Counted from the stretch's first letter, positions 29,535-41,800 are shown. The stretch: DNA of 64,000 nt from Coemansia sp. RSA 1200 (GCA_027578915.1 JANBTT010000021.1:1-64000); one strand, 5' to 3'. Program-made: numbers and translations. The notes: generated by a model not told the origin, from the letters alone.

Positions 29535-32500
29535 ATGGCCGAAACAACCAGCAACGGCGATCCGAGGGGTACCAGTGACGAGAACGGCATCGGGAGCAAA
29601 AGTGAAGCAGCACCAGGGGGAACCACAATCGGGGAAAGTCCAGGCACTAACGCCCCCGACACGCCAAAGGATCCGGCACCAAGAAGGACACCAGCAAAAT
29701 GCCAGGCATGCACGAGCTGTCGACAGAAGAAAATCAAATGCAATGGTGTCAAGCCCATCTGCGCAGCGTGTGTGCGGAGCGGTGCTGATTGTCTCTATGT
29801 TCCGTCGAGACGGCGGGGGAGACCGGCACGTGCACACAGGGAGTATGAGCGCCCTTACATGAATCCGTTGCCGATCCTGCCGCGCCAGCCAACAGCCCTG
29901 GCATCAGCAACGCATAGCGGTGACCAGGCAAAGTACCAGCCACCACAACAACAGCAGAATAAACAGCACCCGCAGCCTAACACCGTTCTGCCAACACTTC
30001 CGCATCTGCAGCCAGCACAGGCAGGACAGGGAACGATGCCCCCTCCTCCGCCGACTGCTCCGCCCGGCGCTGCAGTATTATCATCACCGCTCCCACCGAT
30101 TCTGTCATCCGCCCAGAGCAACCGCCATCACCATCATATTCAACAACACCAGCACCATGGGAGCATACACCAGCGACTTCACAGCCATCAACAGCAACAG
30201 CAACAGCAGCAGCCGCAACAACAGACGCTGGCGCCGATTGGAAGCATACTGGCGGCTGCGCTGTTTCCTGGCAGCCCGCACTCGACGTCTGAAGACGACG
30301 CTGGACAGTCAGGACACCGGTCTTCGGGTAGCGAGAGCCCTCTTCCGCACGCCGTCCGGCTGCCACCATTCCTGGTTCCAGGCGGCGACCGTGGCGGCCA
30401 CCAGACCATGATGCAGACAACACCGCTTGTGATTCCACATCCCAGCCGTCTTCTTCCAGCTTACACCAGCAATACCGGCGGGTCAGGCACAGACACGAAC
30501 ACTGGTGTTGGCGTTGGCGGCAGCAGCAGCGGCGGTGGCAACGGCGGCAGCAGCAGCAGCTACATGGATCCAAACATTGTCGAGTTCTTCCACTACTTCA
30601 ACGCACTGTTTCCCATAGTCCACTGGCCGTCATTCAGGGAAGCATACGACGACGGGACGGTGCCAAACTACATGATTCTAGCAATCCGTGCACTATCCAA
30701 ACGGTACTCAAAGCAGCCCTCTGTCGTACTGTCTGGCCAGCTCTATGCAGCTGGTCAGGACCTTGCAGCAATTGCTACGTCGCTTGCAGAAGTGGCCACC
30801 CGGGAAGACCCGAACACTTATTTGATCCAGACGTGGATTATTCTTTCGATGTTTGAGTTTGGCATGGGTCGTATGAAACAGGCAGCCGACCGGCGTGAGC
30901 TGGCAGTAAGGTAAGTCCAAAAGGAACATGTTTACTTTGCGCATTCCTCTGTTCCCTTCCTCCCCCCCCTTTTTTTTCTCATTTGTTTCTTCTCAGTCCC
31001 AGATATCTCGTTCCGTTATCTTCCCATTGTTACATTGTTTCATTACGTTTTGCCATCTTTTTGTTGCTATTGTTGTTGTTGTCGTCGGGGACTATTTGTA
31101 GTTTGCAGAGAATGGAGCAGGAGAAAAAGGACATGCTTGGGAGCATGTAAATGATGAATATGTTGTTTGTGCCACATGGTTTGTTTCCTGCAACCCATCT
31201 TTCTATTTCATTTCATTTTCTTATGTTTCATGGCACGCAAAAAGAGTCTGGTGACATACTCTATGTGAGAGAGAAAAAAGGAGGGGTGGAGGTTAGAAGG
31301 AGGCGAAGAGAGCAATTTATTTATGCTTGTTCTTGTCGCCTCTCCCTCCTCCTCTGCGGTTGCTCATTTGCGTTTGTAATTATGAGCAAACAACCAAAAA
31401 AAAAAATGGAAGGGCTTGTTTCCTTTCAACATCTCCCCATGCTCCAAATAACGACAGTGATTGGCAAAGAGAAATTAAATGTAAATGTAAATGCATGCAC
31501 GATGTGACAGTTTCTTGCTAAATAAAAAAAGGCAGACCCTTCTTCCATTACATTCTATTCCATTCCTTTCCATTTGGTTGTAGACTGGCGTACCAGCTGG
31601 ATCTTAGCAACATCGAGGTGCGCGCAAGCCAACGCCGTGCACGGTCGCTGATTGTGGCGGAGAACTGTCGCAGAGTGTGGTGGACGCTGTTCTACGCAGA
31701 TCGGTACTTTTCGCTAGTCTCGAGCGAGCCCAGTATCTGTCCAGCAATACACGAGGCAACGTACAAGGTAGGATTTCCACGAACGATGCGGGAAGCAACG
31801 CCCCCGCCACAGCCAGCAGGTTCAGCGGGCGACGGCCGACCGTCAGACATTGAGTTTCCCCGGTACAACGACCACGATGTCATCCTGTGGTTCCAGTCAT
31901 CGATTCCATTATCGCTGATCATGGGCCATCTTTCGCACCAGTGTCGGGCGGCCGAGCAGCTGTTCCGCAACGGATTGGCCGAACGTAGCACTGCGAGGCT
32001 TTGGGAGGACACGGAGTGGCTGGCGGCGCTTAATGAGTTTGTGAAGAGCTTTCTGGTGATTGATGCAGAGATCGTGCAGTGGCGACAGCAACTCAACGCG
32101 GCATCGACGATGTCGGCCTCAATGGCAGACGATGGCTCCTGGACTCCTCCCTCGCCGCCACAGGGCAAGAAGGTAGAGGAGGAAGGATCATCGCCCGCTA
32201 CACAGCGAGATACGGCTAGAAATAATGGTGGTGGCAATAATGCACACAGCACACGCGACGTCACGCTGTTCCATCGCGAATTGCAGTACCACGGACTAGT
32301 GATAATCCACCAATGTCTAGCACTGTACTCGTACGAGAAGCTGCGACAAAGTCTGAGCGTACTAGCGTCAGCGTGCACATCGCTTCTGTGGCTCGAGAGC
32401 ACGGCCACGCAGGCATGGAAAAAAGTAGTGCGTGCGGCCGATTTTATCCGAGCCAGGACCAACGCACGCGCAACGGAGCTTGCGAATGCCCGGGCATCGG

Positions 32501-33492
32501 CTTCAGGCACAATGACGAATGGCGCGGCACCCGAACCGGAATGGGAGCTCTGTGCGCCGCACATGCCGTTTATCCTGTACTTGGCAGCAAAAGTGCACGT
32601 GTGCCAGTACCATTGGCAGAAGATAGCGCTTGCGCGCACGCGGTCCCAGATCCACCGCCATGCGCAGCAGCATCAGCAGCAGGAGCAGCAGGAGCAGAGA
32701 CACCAAGAACAACACCAGGTCACACCGTCGTTTCTGCAGCCGTTCAGTCAGCCGCCGTCTGTTGCTGGGACTCCAGCATCGGGCCAGGAGGGATGGACCA
32801 ACGGCACCATGTCCCAGACATGCAACGATGACAGGTCTGCGCCAGGCAAACACATCATGGGCCAGGAACCCAAAAACAACAACGAAAACGACAGCAACAA
32901 CAACGGTCTGGTGGCGGATGCGCGCGACACTGAGGGCACGCATGTCATGACCACATCGGGAGCCGCAGCACTTGCTGCCGCACAAGCTGCTCACGCAGCA
33001 GCAGCAGCAGCGGCGTCGGCTGCCAGCAAGACGCCGACCCCGCAGCGCAGCCGTGGCGGATCGACGACGCAGCTGAGCGCGCTGTATGCGGACGACGGAG
33101 ACAGCGACTCGATGGAAATGATGGATGTGACACCGCCGCCGCCAGGAGCGTCCTCATCGACAGCAGCACAGAACCAGCCGCAGCAGCAGAATGGCAGCGG
33201 ACGGTCGGACGACTACAGCGGGCTCGAAATGAACATCGAAGACATTGACTACGCCGACGATGACGATGTTGCGTTCCTTGTGGACGACGACATCGAGGGC
33301 AGACTTGCCCGGCGAGTGGAAAGCTCGGAGGAGCGGCTGAGGCTTCTGCTCCGACTGCTCGGCACGTGCCAGGAGTACTGGGCCGACCACGACTATGTAC
33401 AGATACTGCACGACATGCTGCAGTGGCCGGACGAGTGGACCACGTCGATGCACATGCTCGAACGGCTGCTCCTGGAGCTCAGAATCGACTGA
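29535..33492 (+). CDS. Zn2Cys6 transcription factor with fungal middle homology region (two exons)
   Basis: The spliced product is 1,094 residues. The zinc cluster lies at residues 59-86 (CTSCRQKKIKC, CX2CX6CX6CX2CX6C), followed by an AT-hook-like SRRRGRPAR. A long Gln/His/Pro-rich linker precedes the fungal_trans region from about residue 345 (NIVEFFHYFNALFPIVHWPSF), which continues through WWTLFYADRYFS. Exon 1 (29535-30910) ends at a GTAAGT donor after ELAV, with two bases over. Exon 2 starts at 31584 after a TTGTAG acceptor and restores the frame (R, then LAYQLDLSN). The intron is 673 bp and sits inside the middle homology region, where an unspliced frame would stop at once. The ATG at 29535 replaces a TTG-initiated extension. 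The C-terminal part has poly-Ala and acidic stretches (DIDYADDDDVAF). Confidence 0.9.
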
Positions 33493-33598
33493 GAGAGAAG
33501 AGATTCACCGCACCTAATTATTTTATATATTGGCCATTTGCGAGCTTGCTATTATATTAAAACAGTGAAAACATGAGAAAAGTGAAACAAGAGGACAC

Positions 33599-34369
33599 TC
33601 AGGGGTTGGCGTCGGTGACGGACCATGACGTGTCGCTGCGGCGCGTGTATATAGTGCGAGTCTGTGCGGCAAGATCAACAATATCGACGTAATTGACATC
33701 GACAAAGACCAGGACGTAGTTGCGGCGGGCGTTGGCCTCGAAGCGCGTCTTCTCGTCGGGATCGGCGATGTTCGGAATGGTGGCTGGGTAGAGCGACGGA
33801 TCGGCCACCCTGACGGCGCCGGGCGGCGGCCACGAGTACCAGGCCTGGATCACTGGTGCGTGGTGCAGGTACGCTTCCTCGCGGATGAACTCGGCATCGA
33901 TCTCCGCGCCCGACGAAGACGACTCTAACGATGACGATGCGGCGTCGCGCGGCCACACGCGGTGCCGGATATCCAACGACAGCGTGGAGTACTGCGGGTT
34001 ATCGGGATGGAACAGCAGATGCGCGTGGCCGCCACACCTGATCTGCACGCCAGTGTTCTGCAGCCAGCAGACAAGCTGGACATCGCCGGTGCCTGCAGCG
34101 AGTTCGCGCACCTTGTTGCTCTTTGCGTGGGTGCAGAACGTGAACACATCGGACGCCCACTGGCCGTGGCGGTCGTCCTTGTTTATCCGCAGAAACCCGT
34201 CGCCTACAAACCCGCGTGGCGACACCGTGCGCACCGCCGGCCGCCCCTCAATATCCACCGTCGCCAGACTCATTGCTGGAAACCGGTCGTGCGTGTGCTC
34301 CAGCTCTCGGTTCACCCGCTCCACGAACGCCTTTTTCCACGCGGGGTCGCCGCTGGTGTGGGTCAGCAT
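33599..34369 (-). CDS. PNPOx-like FMN-binding protein (Alr4036 family)
   Basis: The 256-residue protein matches the Alr4036-type branch of the pyridoxamine 5'-phosphate oxidase-like split-barrel family, which binds FMN. Supporting segments are the N-terminal WKKAFVERVNRELEHT, the first barrel strands MSLATVDIEGRPAVRTVSPRGF, WASDVFTFCTHAKSNKVREL, and the strand pair VQLVCWLQNTGVQIRCGGHA. Late in the protein NYVLVFVDVNYVDIVDL fits the final strands. The true substrate of this subfamily is not established, so pyridoxamine phosphate oxidase activity should not be assumed. The ATG at 34369 is used, since the upstream extension is a hydrophobic artefact of the leader. The gene converges on the large Zn2Cys6 gene with 106 bp between stops. 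Confidence 0.82.
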   Translation of the reverse strand: MLTHTSGDPAWKKAFVERVNRELEHTHDRFPAMSLATVDIEGRPAVRTVSPRGFVGDGFLRINKDDRHGQWASDVFTFCTHAKSNKVRELAAGTGDVQLVCWLQNTGVQIRCGGHAHLLFHPDNPQYSTLSLDIRHRVWPRDAASSSLESSSSGAEIDAEFIREEAYLHHAPVIQAWYSWPPPGAVRVADPSLYPATIPNIADPDEKTRFEANARRNYVLVFVDVNYVDIVDLAAQTRTIYTRRSDTSWSVTDANP

Positions 34370-34641
34370 GGCTTCTGGGGAGTATCCAAGTGTAAGTGTT
34401 TGGTGTTGTACCAGAAGAAAAAAGTAATAAGAATTAAGCAAACGACGACGGAGAAAGAAGTGGGAGAAAAAGGGAAGGAAAGGGGGAAGAGTTGGAAGCA
34501 CGAGCCTCGTTGCCTTTATATATGAAGGTGCATGAGAAAGAGGTCTGGAACTCGCTCAGCATTTGGTTGAGCTTAATAATAGTGCATTGTTTATTACATT
34601 AGGGTGTCTTTATTCCTGTTCAAGGAGAAGAAAAGGAGAGG

Positions 34642-35154
34642 CTAAACGAGTGCAAGCAACGCCTCCTCATCGACGATTTCGCCTACAGGCCGCGGATCAG
34701 CGTTAGGGAACGAGCTGAGCCGCAGGAACCCGCCGTCGACCACCGCGCGGGCCAGCGTATCTGACGAGGCAGCGACCACATACCCGGCGCGACCCAGCTC
34801 CTCGGCGACCTCGCACTGGTGGTCGGCCATGAGCCGCCGGTTGGCCACCACGATGACCGGCCGCCGGGCACGCAGCGCATCGAGGATTGATCCGGCACCG
34901 CCGTGCGTGATCACCAGCTCCGCGCCGTCCATGTGCTGCTGCGTGCCCGTCGCAGCGTAGTCGAGCCCGGTCACCGCGATCCCCAGCTCCTCGCTGATCT
35001 CGTTCGGCAGTCTGAACTGGTCCCCGCTGGCGCCGTACTGGACCACCAGGCCGCGGAACCCTCGCGTGCGCAGCGATTGCAGGAACTCGCGGGTGTTCAG
35101 TACGCTGATAAGTTCGTCGAACCCCGTTGAGCCCACCGTGACAAACACTGACAT
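34642..35154 (-). CDS. ALG13: UDP-GlcNAc transferase subunit ALG13
   Basis: The 170-residue protein is the catalytic-half subunit Alg13. With membrane-anchored Alg14 it adds the second N-acetylglucosamine to the dolichol-linked oligosaccharide on the cytosolic face of the ER. It opens with the family motif MSVFVTVGSTGFDELI. It has the UDP-GlcNAc-binding glycosyltransferase 28 motif ITHGGAGSILDALR, followed by RPVIVVANRRLMADHQCEVAEEL. The length fits single-domain Alg13. There is no membrane segment, as expected. The start ATG at 35154 opens directly on the conserved first strand. It lies between the PNPOx-like gene and the Arg/Ser-rich gene, all on the minus strand, without obvious functional link. 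Confidence 0.92.
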   Translation of the reverse strand: MSVFVTVGSTGFDELISVLNTREFLQSLRTRGFRGLVVQYGASGDQFRLPNEISEELGIAVTGLDYAATGTQQHMDGAELVITHGGAGSILDALRARRPVIVVANRRLMADHQCEVAEELGRAGYVVAASSDTLARAVVDGGFLRLSSFPNADPRPVGEIVDEEALLALV

Positions 35155-35443
35155 TGGGCGCTTTCTTGAGTGGAGACAGAGAAAGAGAGAGAAAATATAA
35201 CACTTAGTACATTAGAAAGACTGACAGACAACGACTGAACCAGACAAACAAAAAAGAGAGCCAAACAATCGCAGAATAATGAAGAAAGGTTTCTGGAGCC
35301 AGCCGCTTGTCCACGAAATAAACAGGGATCGGCGGCACCCGCAACAGATATGGGGCACACGGCAGACAGCGTAAGGAAAAAAGCACGTCCTGAATGAGAC
35401 ATAGAGTACATAGAGCGAGTCCCACCCGCTTCATCACATTCTG

Positions 35444-37510
35444 CTACAGATCGTCCATGGCGACATCAATCATCGTGCGCTCAGACAATCCAAGCCCTTG
35501 CTCAGCGCGCTCCAGCTGCCACGCAGCAAGCTGCACAAGACTGTCGGTTTTGAGCACTCCCCACTTGGCGTACGACATCTCGAACGCCGACTTGCGTGCT
35601 GCGGCAGACAGCTCAACCACGCGTGCCGTGGTGTCGCGGAGCTGCTGCCGGGTGTCGAGCCACTCGGCGGCCTCGGCGTAGCGGGAGACGTGGAGATCCG
35701 ATCCGTACTTGAACTCGGGGAACAGGGGCTGCTGAGGTTGGGGCTGGAGCTGGTTCTGGAGTTGGTTCTGCTGGAGGTGGTGCTCGGCAACTGCTGCTTC
35801 GCCAGGCCCCGCATCATAGCGCTGGCGTCCACCTGGAGAGTGGCCGCGCGACGCTGCAGCGTGTCCCTGGTGGTATCCGCCAACGCTGTGGTCGCGACTG
35901 TGGGGGCTGTACTCGTACGCGCCGCTCCTGGGCGTCCGCGGTCCACGCCTGTACGAGCGCGACGCGTATCCGCCGCGGTACGGCGAGTCGTGGTGCGTGG
36001 GCGGCGTGCTGTTCCGCGTTGCGTCGCCCAGCGGCGGCTGGTGGTGGCTGTGCACTGAGCTCGAGTGCGCCAGAGGAGGCGGAGGCGGCGGCGGTGGAGG
36101 CGGCGGAACAAGAGCGCTGCCAGTGTCGCCAGAATCGCCTGGTTCAGTCGCATCCCGCGGGTGCCGCGCCGGCGATCTGTGCGAGTCTCTGGCGCCACCG
36201 TACCACCGCTGGTCGCCCAGCCGCGGCGACGCCGGCTGCGACTCGTGGTGGTAATGTCTGCGTGAGTACGCCGGCGACCTGGAGCGCGAGCGCGAGCGTG
36301 GCCGCGCAGGACTCGCGTGGTACCTCCGCTCGGCCCGGTACGCGCTGTCCCGCGTGTCGGGGCTCCGTCCGCCTGTATAGCGCGAGTGGTATCCTGACCG
36401 TCCAGCGTACGCGTCGCGCGTCCGGTACTCGTCGTATCTCCTGCGCGAATACGCGCGGTCGTAGTCGCGGCTACGGCTACGGCTGCGCTCTCTGGTGTCG
36501 TGCGCACGGCTCCTGCTGCCACTGCGACCCAGCGGCTCGGCTGCCTCGTGCCGGAATTCTGGTGTTGCGGGTCTGGCTGCGTCCGCCTCGCCCTCGATGT
36601 GCTCTCCCTCCTCGAGATCGTCTATGTTGACTGGGCGGCTCTCCTTGTCCTCCGCTGGTGCCGCATGTGGCTCGTTGTGTTTGGCGCTTGGAGGTGATGT
36701 ATCCTCATCGCGGACGCCTGCTGAGACATGGTACGCAGGTCTGCTTCTTTCGCGCGACGAAGGCCGCGCCGAACGCACCCGCATACGCAGTTCGTCAATA
36801 GCGCGGTCTTTGTCAATGTCGCGGCGAACCGTATATCCGTCATCAGCCTCCTCGCGACTCGTGTACCCGGGTGCTCGCGTGTGCGACAGCCGCTCGGAAT
36901 CGCGACGCCTGTATCGGGGTGGTGCTTCTCGCTCGTACTGCCTGTAATACCCTGTGCGCCCATATTCTCTGTCACCGCCATACCGGGCGCTGCCAGCACT
37001 GGCCAGTCGGTAGGAGCTGCTCCTGTGGTAATCGCCCTCATCCGCTCGGTATCCACCGCGTCGCGGAGACGCACCTCCGCCACCGTACGCGGGATCGTTG
37101 TCGCCCGAGTACCGCGCGTAGTCGTATCCGCGCGACCGTGATCGCGACCGCCCGTCTCGCCGGTGCCTGTGGTTGTCATCGGCGTTATACGACCGTCCCC
37201 ACCGCATCGGCGGAGGCGACCGCGCCGCGCCGCTCCGTCCGCCCCTGTCTCCTACGCCATGTCTCACATCGTGCTCGCCGTGTCTGCTTCCGTTGCTCCG
37301 CACACTTTGCGTGTCGCCCGCACCGCTGTCCCCAGCTCCGCCGTATCCTGTGCTGTTACCGACGTCTGCACCCGGCGGGCTCCCGCGACGGCTGCCTGGC
37401 ACTGTTTGCCTTCCGCGATGGTATTTGCTTTCATCTGCTTCCTTTCCAAACGCCAGCTGGTCCTCTGATATCTGTCCTGCGTCGAAATCCGCTTCGCCTT
37501 CCTCGCTCAT
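35444..37510 (-). CDS. Arg/Ser/Tyr/Gly-rich protein with C-terminal helical segment, possibly Lge1-like
   Basis: The 688-residue protein begins with acidic MSEEGEADFDAGQISED. It then runs for about 570 residues as low-complexity sequence dominated by Arg, Ser, Tyr, Gly and Asp, with RS/SR dipeptides (RSRSRSRS), RGGY-type motifs and a run of nine or more prolines. Only the last 90 or so residues look folded: a helical segment (YAEAAEWLDTRQQLRDTTAR then VVELSAAARKSAFEMSYAKW). A sticky Tyr/Arg/Gly-rich region followed by a short C-terminal coiled coil is the architecture of Lge1, the Bre1 partner in H2B ubiquitylation, but I cannot confirm homology. A splicing-type RS protein is the alternative, although no RRM is seen. 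The frame is GC-rich, and antisense frames are therefore also open. Confidence 0.7.
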   Translation of the reverse strand: MSEEGEADFDAGQISEDQLAFGKEADESKYHRGRQTVPGSRRGSPPGADVGNSTGYGGAGDSGAGDTQSVRSNGSRHGEHDVRHGVGDRGGRSGAARSPPPMRWGRSYNADDNHRHRRDGRSRSRSRGYDYARYSGDNDPAYGGGGASPRRGGYRADEGDYHRSSSYRLASAGSARYGGDREYGRTGYYRQYEREAPPRYRRRDSERLSHTRAPGYTSREEADDGYTVRRDIDKDRAIDELRMRVRSARPSSRERSRPAYHVSAGVRDEDTSPPSAKHNEPHAAPAEDKESRPVNIDDLEEGEHIEGEADAARPATPEFRHEAAEPLGRSGSRSRAHDTRERSRSRSRDYDRAYSRRRYDEYRTRDAYAGRSGYHSRYTGGRSPDTRDSAYRAERRYHASPARPRSRSRSRSPAYSRRHYHHESQPASPRLGDQRWYGGARDSHRSPARHPRDATEPGDSGDTGSALVPPPPPPPPPPPLAHSSSVHSHHQPPLGDATRNSTPPTHHDSPYRGGYASRSYRRGPRTPRSGAYEYSPHSRDHSVGGYHQGHAAASRGHSPGGRQRYDAGPGEAAVAEHHLQQNQLQNQLQPQPQQPLFPEFKYGSDLHVSRYAEAAEWLDTRQQLRDTTARVVELSAAARKSAFEMSYAKWGVLKTDSLVQLAAWQLERAEQGLGLSERTMIDVAMDDL

Positions 37511-38539
37511 TATATGCTTAGCTGACTCGATTTTCTCCTTTTTTGTAATTATGAGTATAAATTAAAATGCTTTTCAACGCCTACAAAGAAAAATATGTAA
37601 AGAAAGAAAAAGGGATCAAGCTTCACAACGAATGGTCCTCACCTTTCTGTTTGTCTGTGGCGGACAGAGCCAAATTCGTTTGTGATTTTCCCATTACCAA
37701 ATGAACTTTAAAACAGGCTTACTGTTTTTTACCTACTCTGTTACATCACGTGAATATTGTGTCCAATCAAGCTATAGATTATTATTGCGCTTTATCATTC
37801 AAAGTTCAAGGCAAGAATTAAAGTTCTAAAAATCCGTTGCCATAGCTAAAGAGTATCCTTTTGAGCCTGGGTCCTCCTCTTTCTCTCTCTCACTTGATAA
37901 TAGTTTGCCAGACTTTTTCAATACAGGTAAAGGATTCGACTGTTTTTGAGTTTACTGGAATGATACGAGAGGGTTCGCCATAGCGATTTGGCCAGATACT
38001 TGGAGGATTCGGTTGTCAAGGGAAAAAAGGAGGCGCATCCATCAAAACCATTAGCAACAAAATGATCAACGTTTGGAAAGCACCGAAACCAGCGCTTAAT
38101 AACGCATCTATTGTTTATTAGAGTTTAAGGACGTTTTTGCATTCGATGATTGTTTTTGTGAATTTCGGATTCGCTCAGTTGAAATCGAAATTCGGGTCAT
38201 TTCAAAGCATACACTCAAATTACTAATTGGTTTACGGACAGGAGAAACTCTCTTCAGTCACCAGCCATACTGAGATATGAGACATGCGCGGAATGTTCTT
38301 CTACGAAAGAGAAAAAAGCCAGCAAATTTGCGCCTGCGTTCATAATTGTGCTAGTTCCTGTTCTGTTTCTGACTAGCTCCAACCCAACCCGCGACAACCA
38401 AACTCCGTATTCACTCTGTTCTCGCAAGCGCATGTTATTGTTAAGCTTCTGTTATTTCCTGCTACATTGGCCGCCTATTCTCTTCTCCATTTCTAACGTT
38501 TTCCATGCTTGATCTTTCTATATTGTAGCTGTAGTCACA
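37511..38539. promoter_or_regulatory. Divergent spacer upstream of eL29, with a possible 5'UTR intron
   Basis: This 1.03-kb AT-rich spacer contains the promoters of the Arg/Ser-rich gene and eL29. A possible eL29 5'UTR intron runs from CAG|GTAAAG at 37927 to a TTGTAG acceptor at 38528. A CTAAC branch-point-like sequence lies at 38493-38497, within a pyrimidine-rich stretch. Long 5'UTR introns are common in ribosomal protein genes of fungi, but the donor choice here is uncertain. Confidence 0.35.
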
Positions 38540-38752
38540 ATGTCCAAGTCAAAGAACCACACCAACCACAACCAGAACAAGAAGGCTCACCGCAACGGTA
38601 TCAAGAAGCCAAAGACCCACCGTCATCCTTCTCTGAAGGGCGTGGATCCCAAGTTCCTGCGTAACCAGCGTTTCGCCAAGCGTGGTACTTTCCTTGTCAT
38701 GACCAAGAAGAAGGCCGCTGCCAAGGCTGAGGCCAAGGCCAAGACCGCCTAA
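38540..38752 (+). CDS. RPL29: 60S ribosomal protein eL29
   Basis: The 70-residue, strongly basic protein is eL29 of the large ribosomal subunit. The first 45 residues are nearly invariant in the family: SKNHTNHNQNKKAHRNGIKK, followed by the PSLKGVDPKFLRNQRFAKRG segment. The tail is Lys/Ala-rich, as in other eukaryotes. Codon use is highly biased (AAG, CGT, GCC), consistent with strong expression. The coding part has no intron, although the leader may contain one. It converges on the minus-strand Zn2Cys6 gene with 132 bp between stops. Confidence 0.97.
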   Translation: MSKSKNHTNHNQNKKAHRNGIKKPKTHRHPSLKGVDPKFLRNQRFAKRGTFLVMTKKKAAAKAEAKAKTA

Positions 38753-38884
38753 AAAAAGGATGATTAAGGGGAAATTTCTGTAGTGTTTGTTTGTCTTCTC
38801 TTTTTTTTTCTGTACAGACCGTAGCCGTTTTCTGCTTTGAAATGTATGGAAAGAAAATACTTATATATTCATATGCTACACCAT

Positions 38885-41800
38885 TTAAGAGACATCGACA
38901 ACCTGCATCATGCTCTTGACAAGAGCCACATAGTCCGTGCTGGAAAACGCGGTCTGGTGCGTCTCAAGGAACTGCACAATGACTGCGAGATCGAGATAGG
39001 CGTGTGCCATCTGCTCGTCCTGCTGCTCGTTGGCCCACCACTTGATGTTGTCCACATGCACTTTCGCCGCAAGTAAAAGCGCGTATGGCAATGTCCGGCG
39101 GTACGAGGCAAACACAGACATGGCCATCTCATGGAGCCGCTTCTCTTGGGCCTTGATCCGTTCGCGGAATATTCGCTTTAACCGGTGCGACATTGTAGTA
39201 TTCTGTGTGGTGGTGGTGGTAGCGTTGTCTCCTTGCTGCGTTCCTTTATCTGCAGTCTCTGAATCCACCTCCATGTCTCCGTTCTGCACGGCTCCGTTTG
39301 CAAAGGCCATAGATGATCCGGCGCCGCTCCCCGATTGCTGCTGCTGCTGCTGCTGCTCACCAGATGCTGCCCCCAGTGCGCTGCTGCTGTGGTTGGTCGT
39401 GCTTGGTACCGCGTCTGTTGACCTAATACCCACTAGCGTCAACACCCAGTGCGGTACATTTGGGAACTCGCCGCGCAGGATACGCGAGACATGCTGTGCT
39501 GCCGTCGTTGTGCGCTGCCATATGCGCTTTATGTACACATCGAGCGCCGCCATCAGGTCATTGTCCTCCTGCTTGCGCTCGTCGGATGAAGGAAGCGAGC
39601 TTGTGAACTCGTAGTGTATCTGTAATACCATACGGTATAGCTGTATATTGAGAGCCGAGTACAGAATAAGCATGTTGAGGTGGTGGATATGTGGGATCTC
39701 AATTCCCGACATGCTTGCCTTTTCATCTAGAATAGGATCCACTCCTCTGTGTGGTTTGGATTCTGCTGGTTGAAACGTGCTGCTGCTGCTACTGTTGTTG
39801 AAACGAGCCTCAGACTGTCCACTGTGCGCGGTCGGGTGCGAGTTGCTATTGCTGACACCGTCGCCAGTGCTGTCTCTACGTTTCTTGGCACGCAGGGCCT
39901 CCGAATCAATGTGTATTGGCATGCCAACAGAAGACGGCTTTTCTCCCTGGTGCGGACGGGCATTGAGCCGCTTCAGCGTGTCTTGGCGTGCAATCTCAAA
40001 TAAGGCCTCAATGCGATCAACATTTGCCTGGAGCATCCTCATCTTCCCCTGCCAGCTGACTTCTACAAATGGCTGGACGTAGTCGTTGCTATATGGCGAG
40101 AGCGGGCGAAAGAGTGATCCCATGTGCGCCAGAAATGACACCAGATGGCCCATTGCAAACCCGTACTCGATATCAGATATTAGATAGAGATTATCATTCT
40201 TGCGTGCCGCGATCTCTTGAATAAGAGTCCGCTTCCGCGGATCTTCAGTATTCTCACCAAGTGTAAAGGCTTCCCGGCGGTACTTGGGGACCCTTTCTGG
40301 AGCTCTATATGTAAACACTGGTTTTTCCCATTCCTCGATACTGCAAGGCAAGTGCACGAATATACGCGACTCATCAACCATGGTTGGCAGTCGCTCGGCA
40401 ACGGCTCCAAACCGCTCGTTGGTAAATAAAACCCACCAAAGCCGACGCCGCAGCTCGGTTTCAAGAGGAGTCAGCACGCTTGTCAAAGGCAGATGGAGAC
40501 CGGATAAATCACCAGGAAAGGTCTCCAGCTTTCCACAAGAGACGGCTCTGGCAGTCGGGGGCTCGAATATCCCAAAGTGCATCTTTGTGGCCACGGTCTG
40601 AGAAGGCGCATCTACAACATGGCATCCCATGAGCTGTGCCAATCGCATGGCCTTGCACCAGTACATTGACGCTTCTTCCCATCGAGGTGTCCCCAGTATA
40701 TAGAGCGAGAAAAGCACCAGTCCTTGCAGAACCTCCACATTCGGATTCTCCAGCTCCGTTGCAAGCTGCTTGCGCGCCATTGCGGCAAAATATGCTTCTT
40801 CTATGAGCACATCGTCTTTTGAAAGAATTTGCGAATGCAGCAACGTCCGTGTAGACAGCGCGCGCAACGAGAACCAGACAAGGCGGTTTACCGTGCCATT
40901 TCCCATCTGCCGGAGGAACATTGGTTTGTGTATTATCGGACACTGGTGGTGGATGTAGCTGAAATAGTTGTGCACAGCCTTGCTCGACAGGCCTGGGCGG
41001 CGCTCCGACCGCAGCAGCAATTCACTAATGGGTGCGTTCATGATGTCGTCGCTGAAAGACCAATCCTCAGTCTGCATTGCTGAGTCTGCTGCTGCCACAG
41101 CCTCGGCTGCAACCTCTTTGGCATGTTCAAAGGCCTGTTCGCTTGCATTTGAGATGTTTGTGGTCACATTCACGAGATGGTCGAGGGTTTTCTGAAGGTT
41201 ATCTGAATCGTCGTCCTTTTTAGCAATTGCCATAGCGACGTTGCCGAGAGTAGACGACAACAGGTCATGCTCTGCAAAATCATACCCCTGGGGACTGACA
41301 ACGCTAACGGAATTTGAAAAGAGCGGCGTTGGATCTTGTGTGTGTTGTTGATCGTGTAGGACAGGTGGAACGGGAGGTGGGATGGTAAAGGGGAGAAAGT
41401 CGGTAGCAAAGTTGCCAAAATCAAACGGCAGGCTACTGTAGATGCCGTTCTGCGGTTGGTATGTTAAAGAAGCTGGTGGCGCTTCGCTCCAGACAGCTGC
41501 AAACATTTGTGGATTGGTTTCCGAATTGGCTCTGGATGTGTTTATATTCAGCTCATTGGGACCAGGTATAGAATTGGTATAATACACATGAGACAGACCA
41601 GCACTATACGCATCGGCAATGCCGGCGCTGCCAAGTGATTGAGTGTTTGACGGCAGTATTGGTCTAATCCCGTGAGCGCTTGTGCTTTCAGCTCCACTTG
41701 CATGAACCCTGGACGTGCTGTGGGCAGAAGACGGTTGCGCTCCTCCAAAGTAATCGTCTTGAAATGTCTGTGGACGCTGCTGACGTGGCTGTTGCGGCTG

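Noticed and set aside
35498..36630. Several long plus-strand frames opposite the Arg/Ser-rich gene
   Set aside because: They result from low-complexity GC-rich codons read on the other strand. The minus frame has a proper start, acidic N-terminus and helical end.
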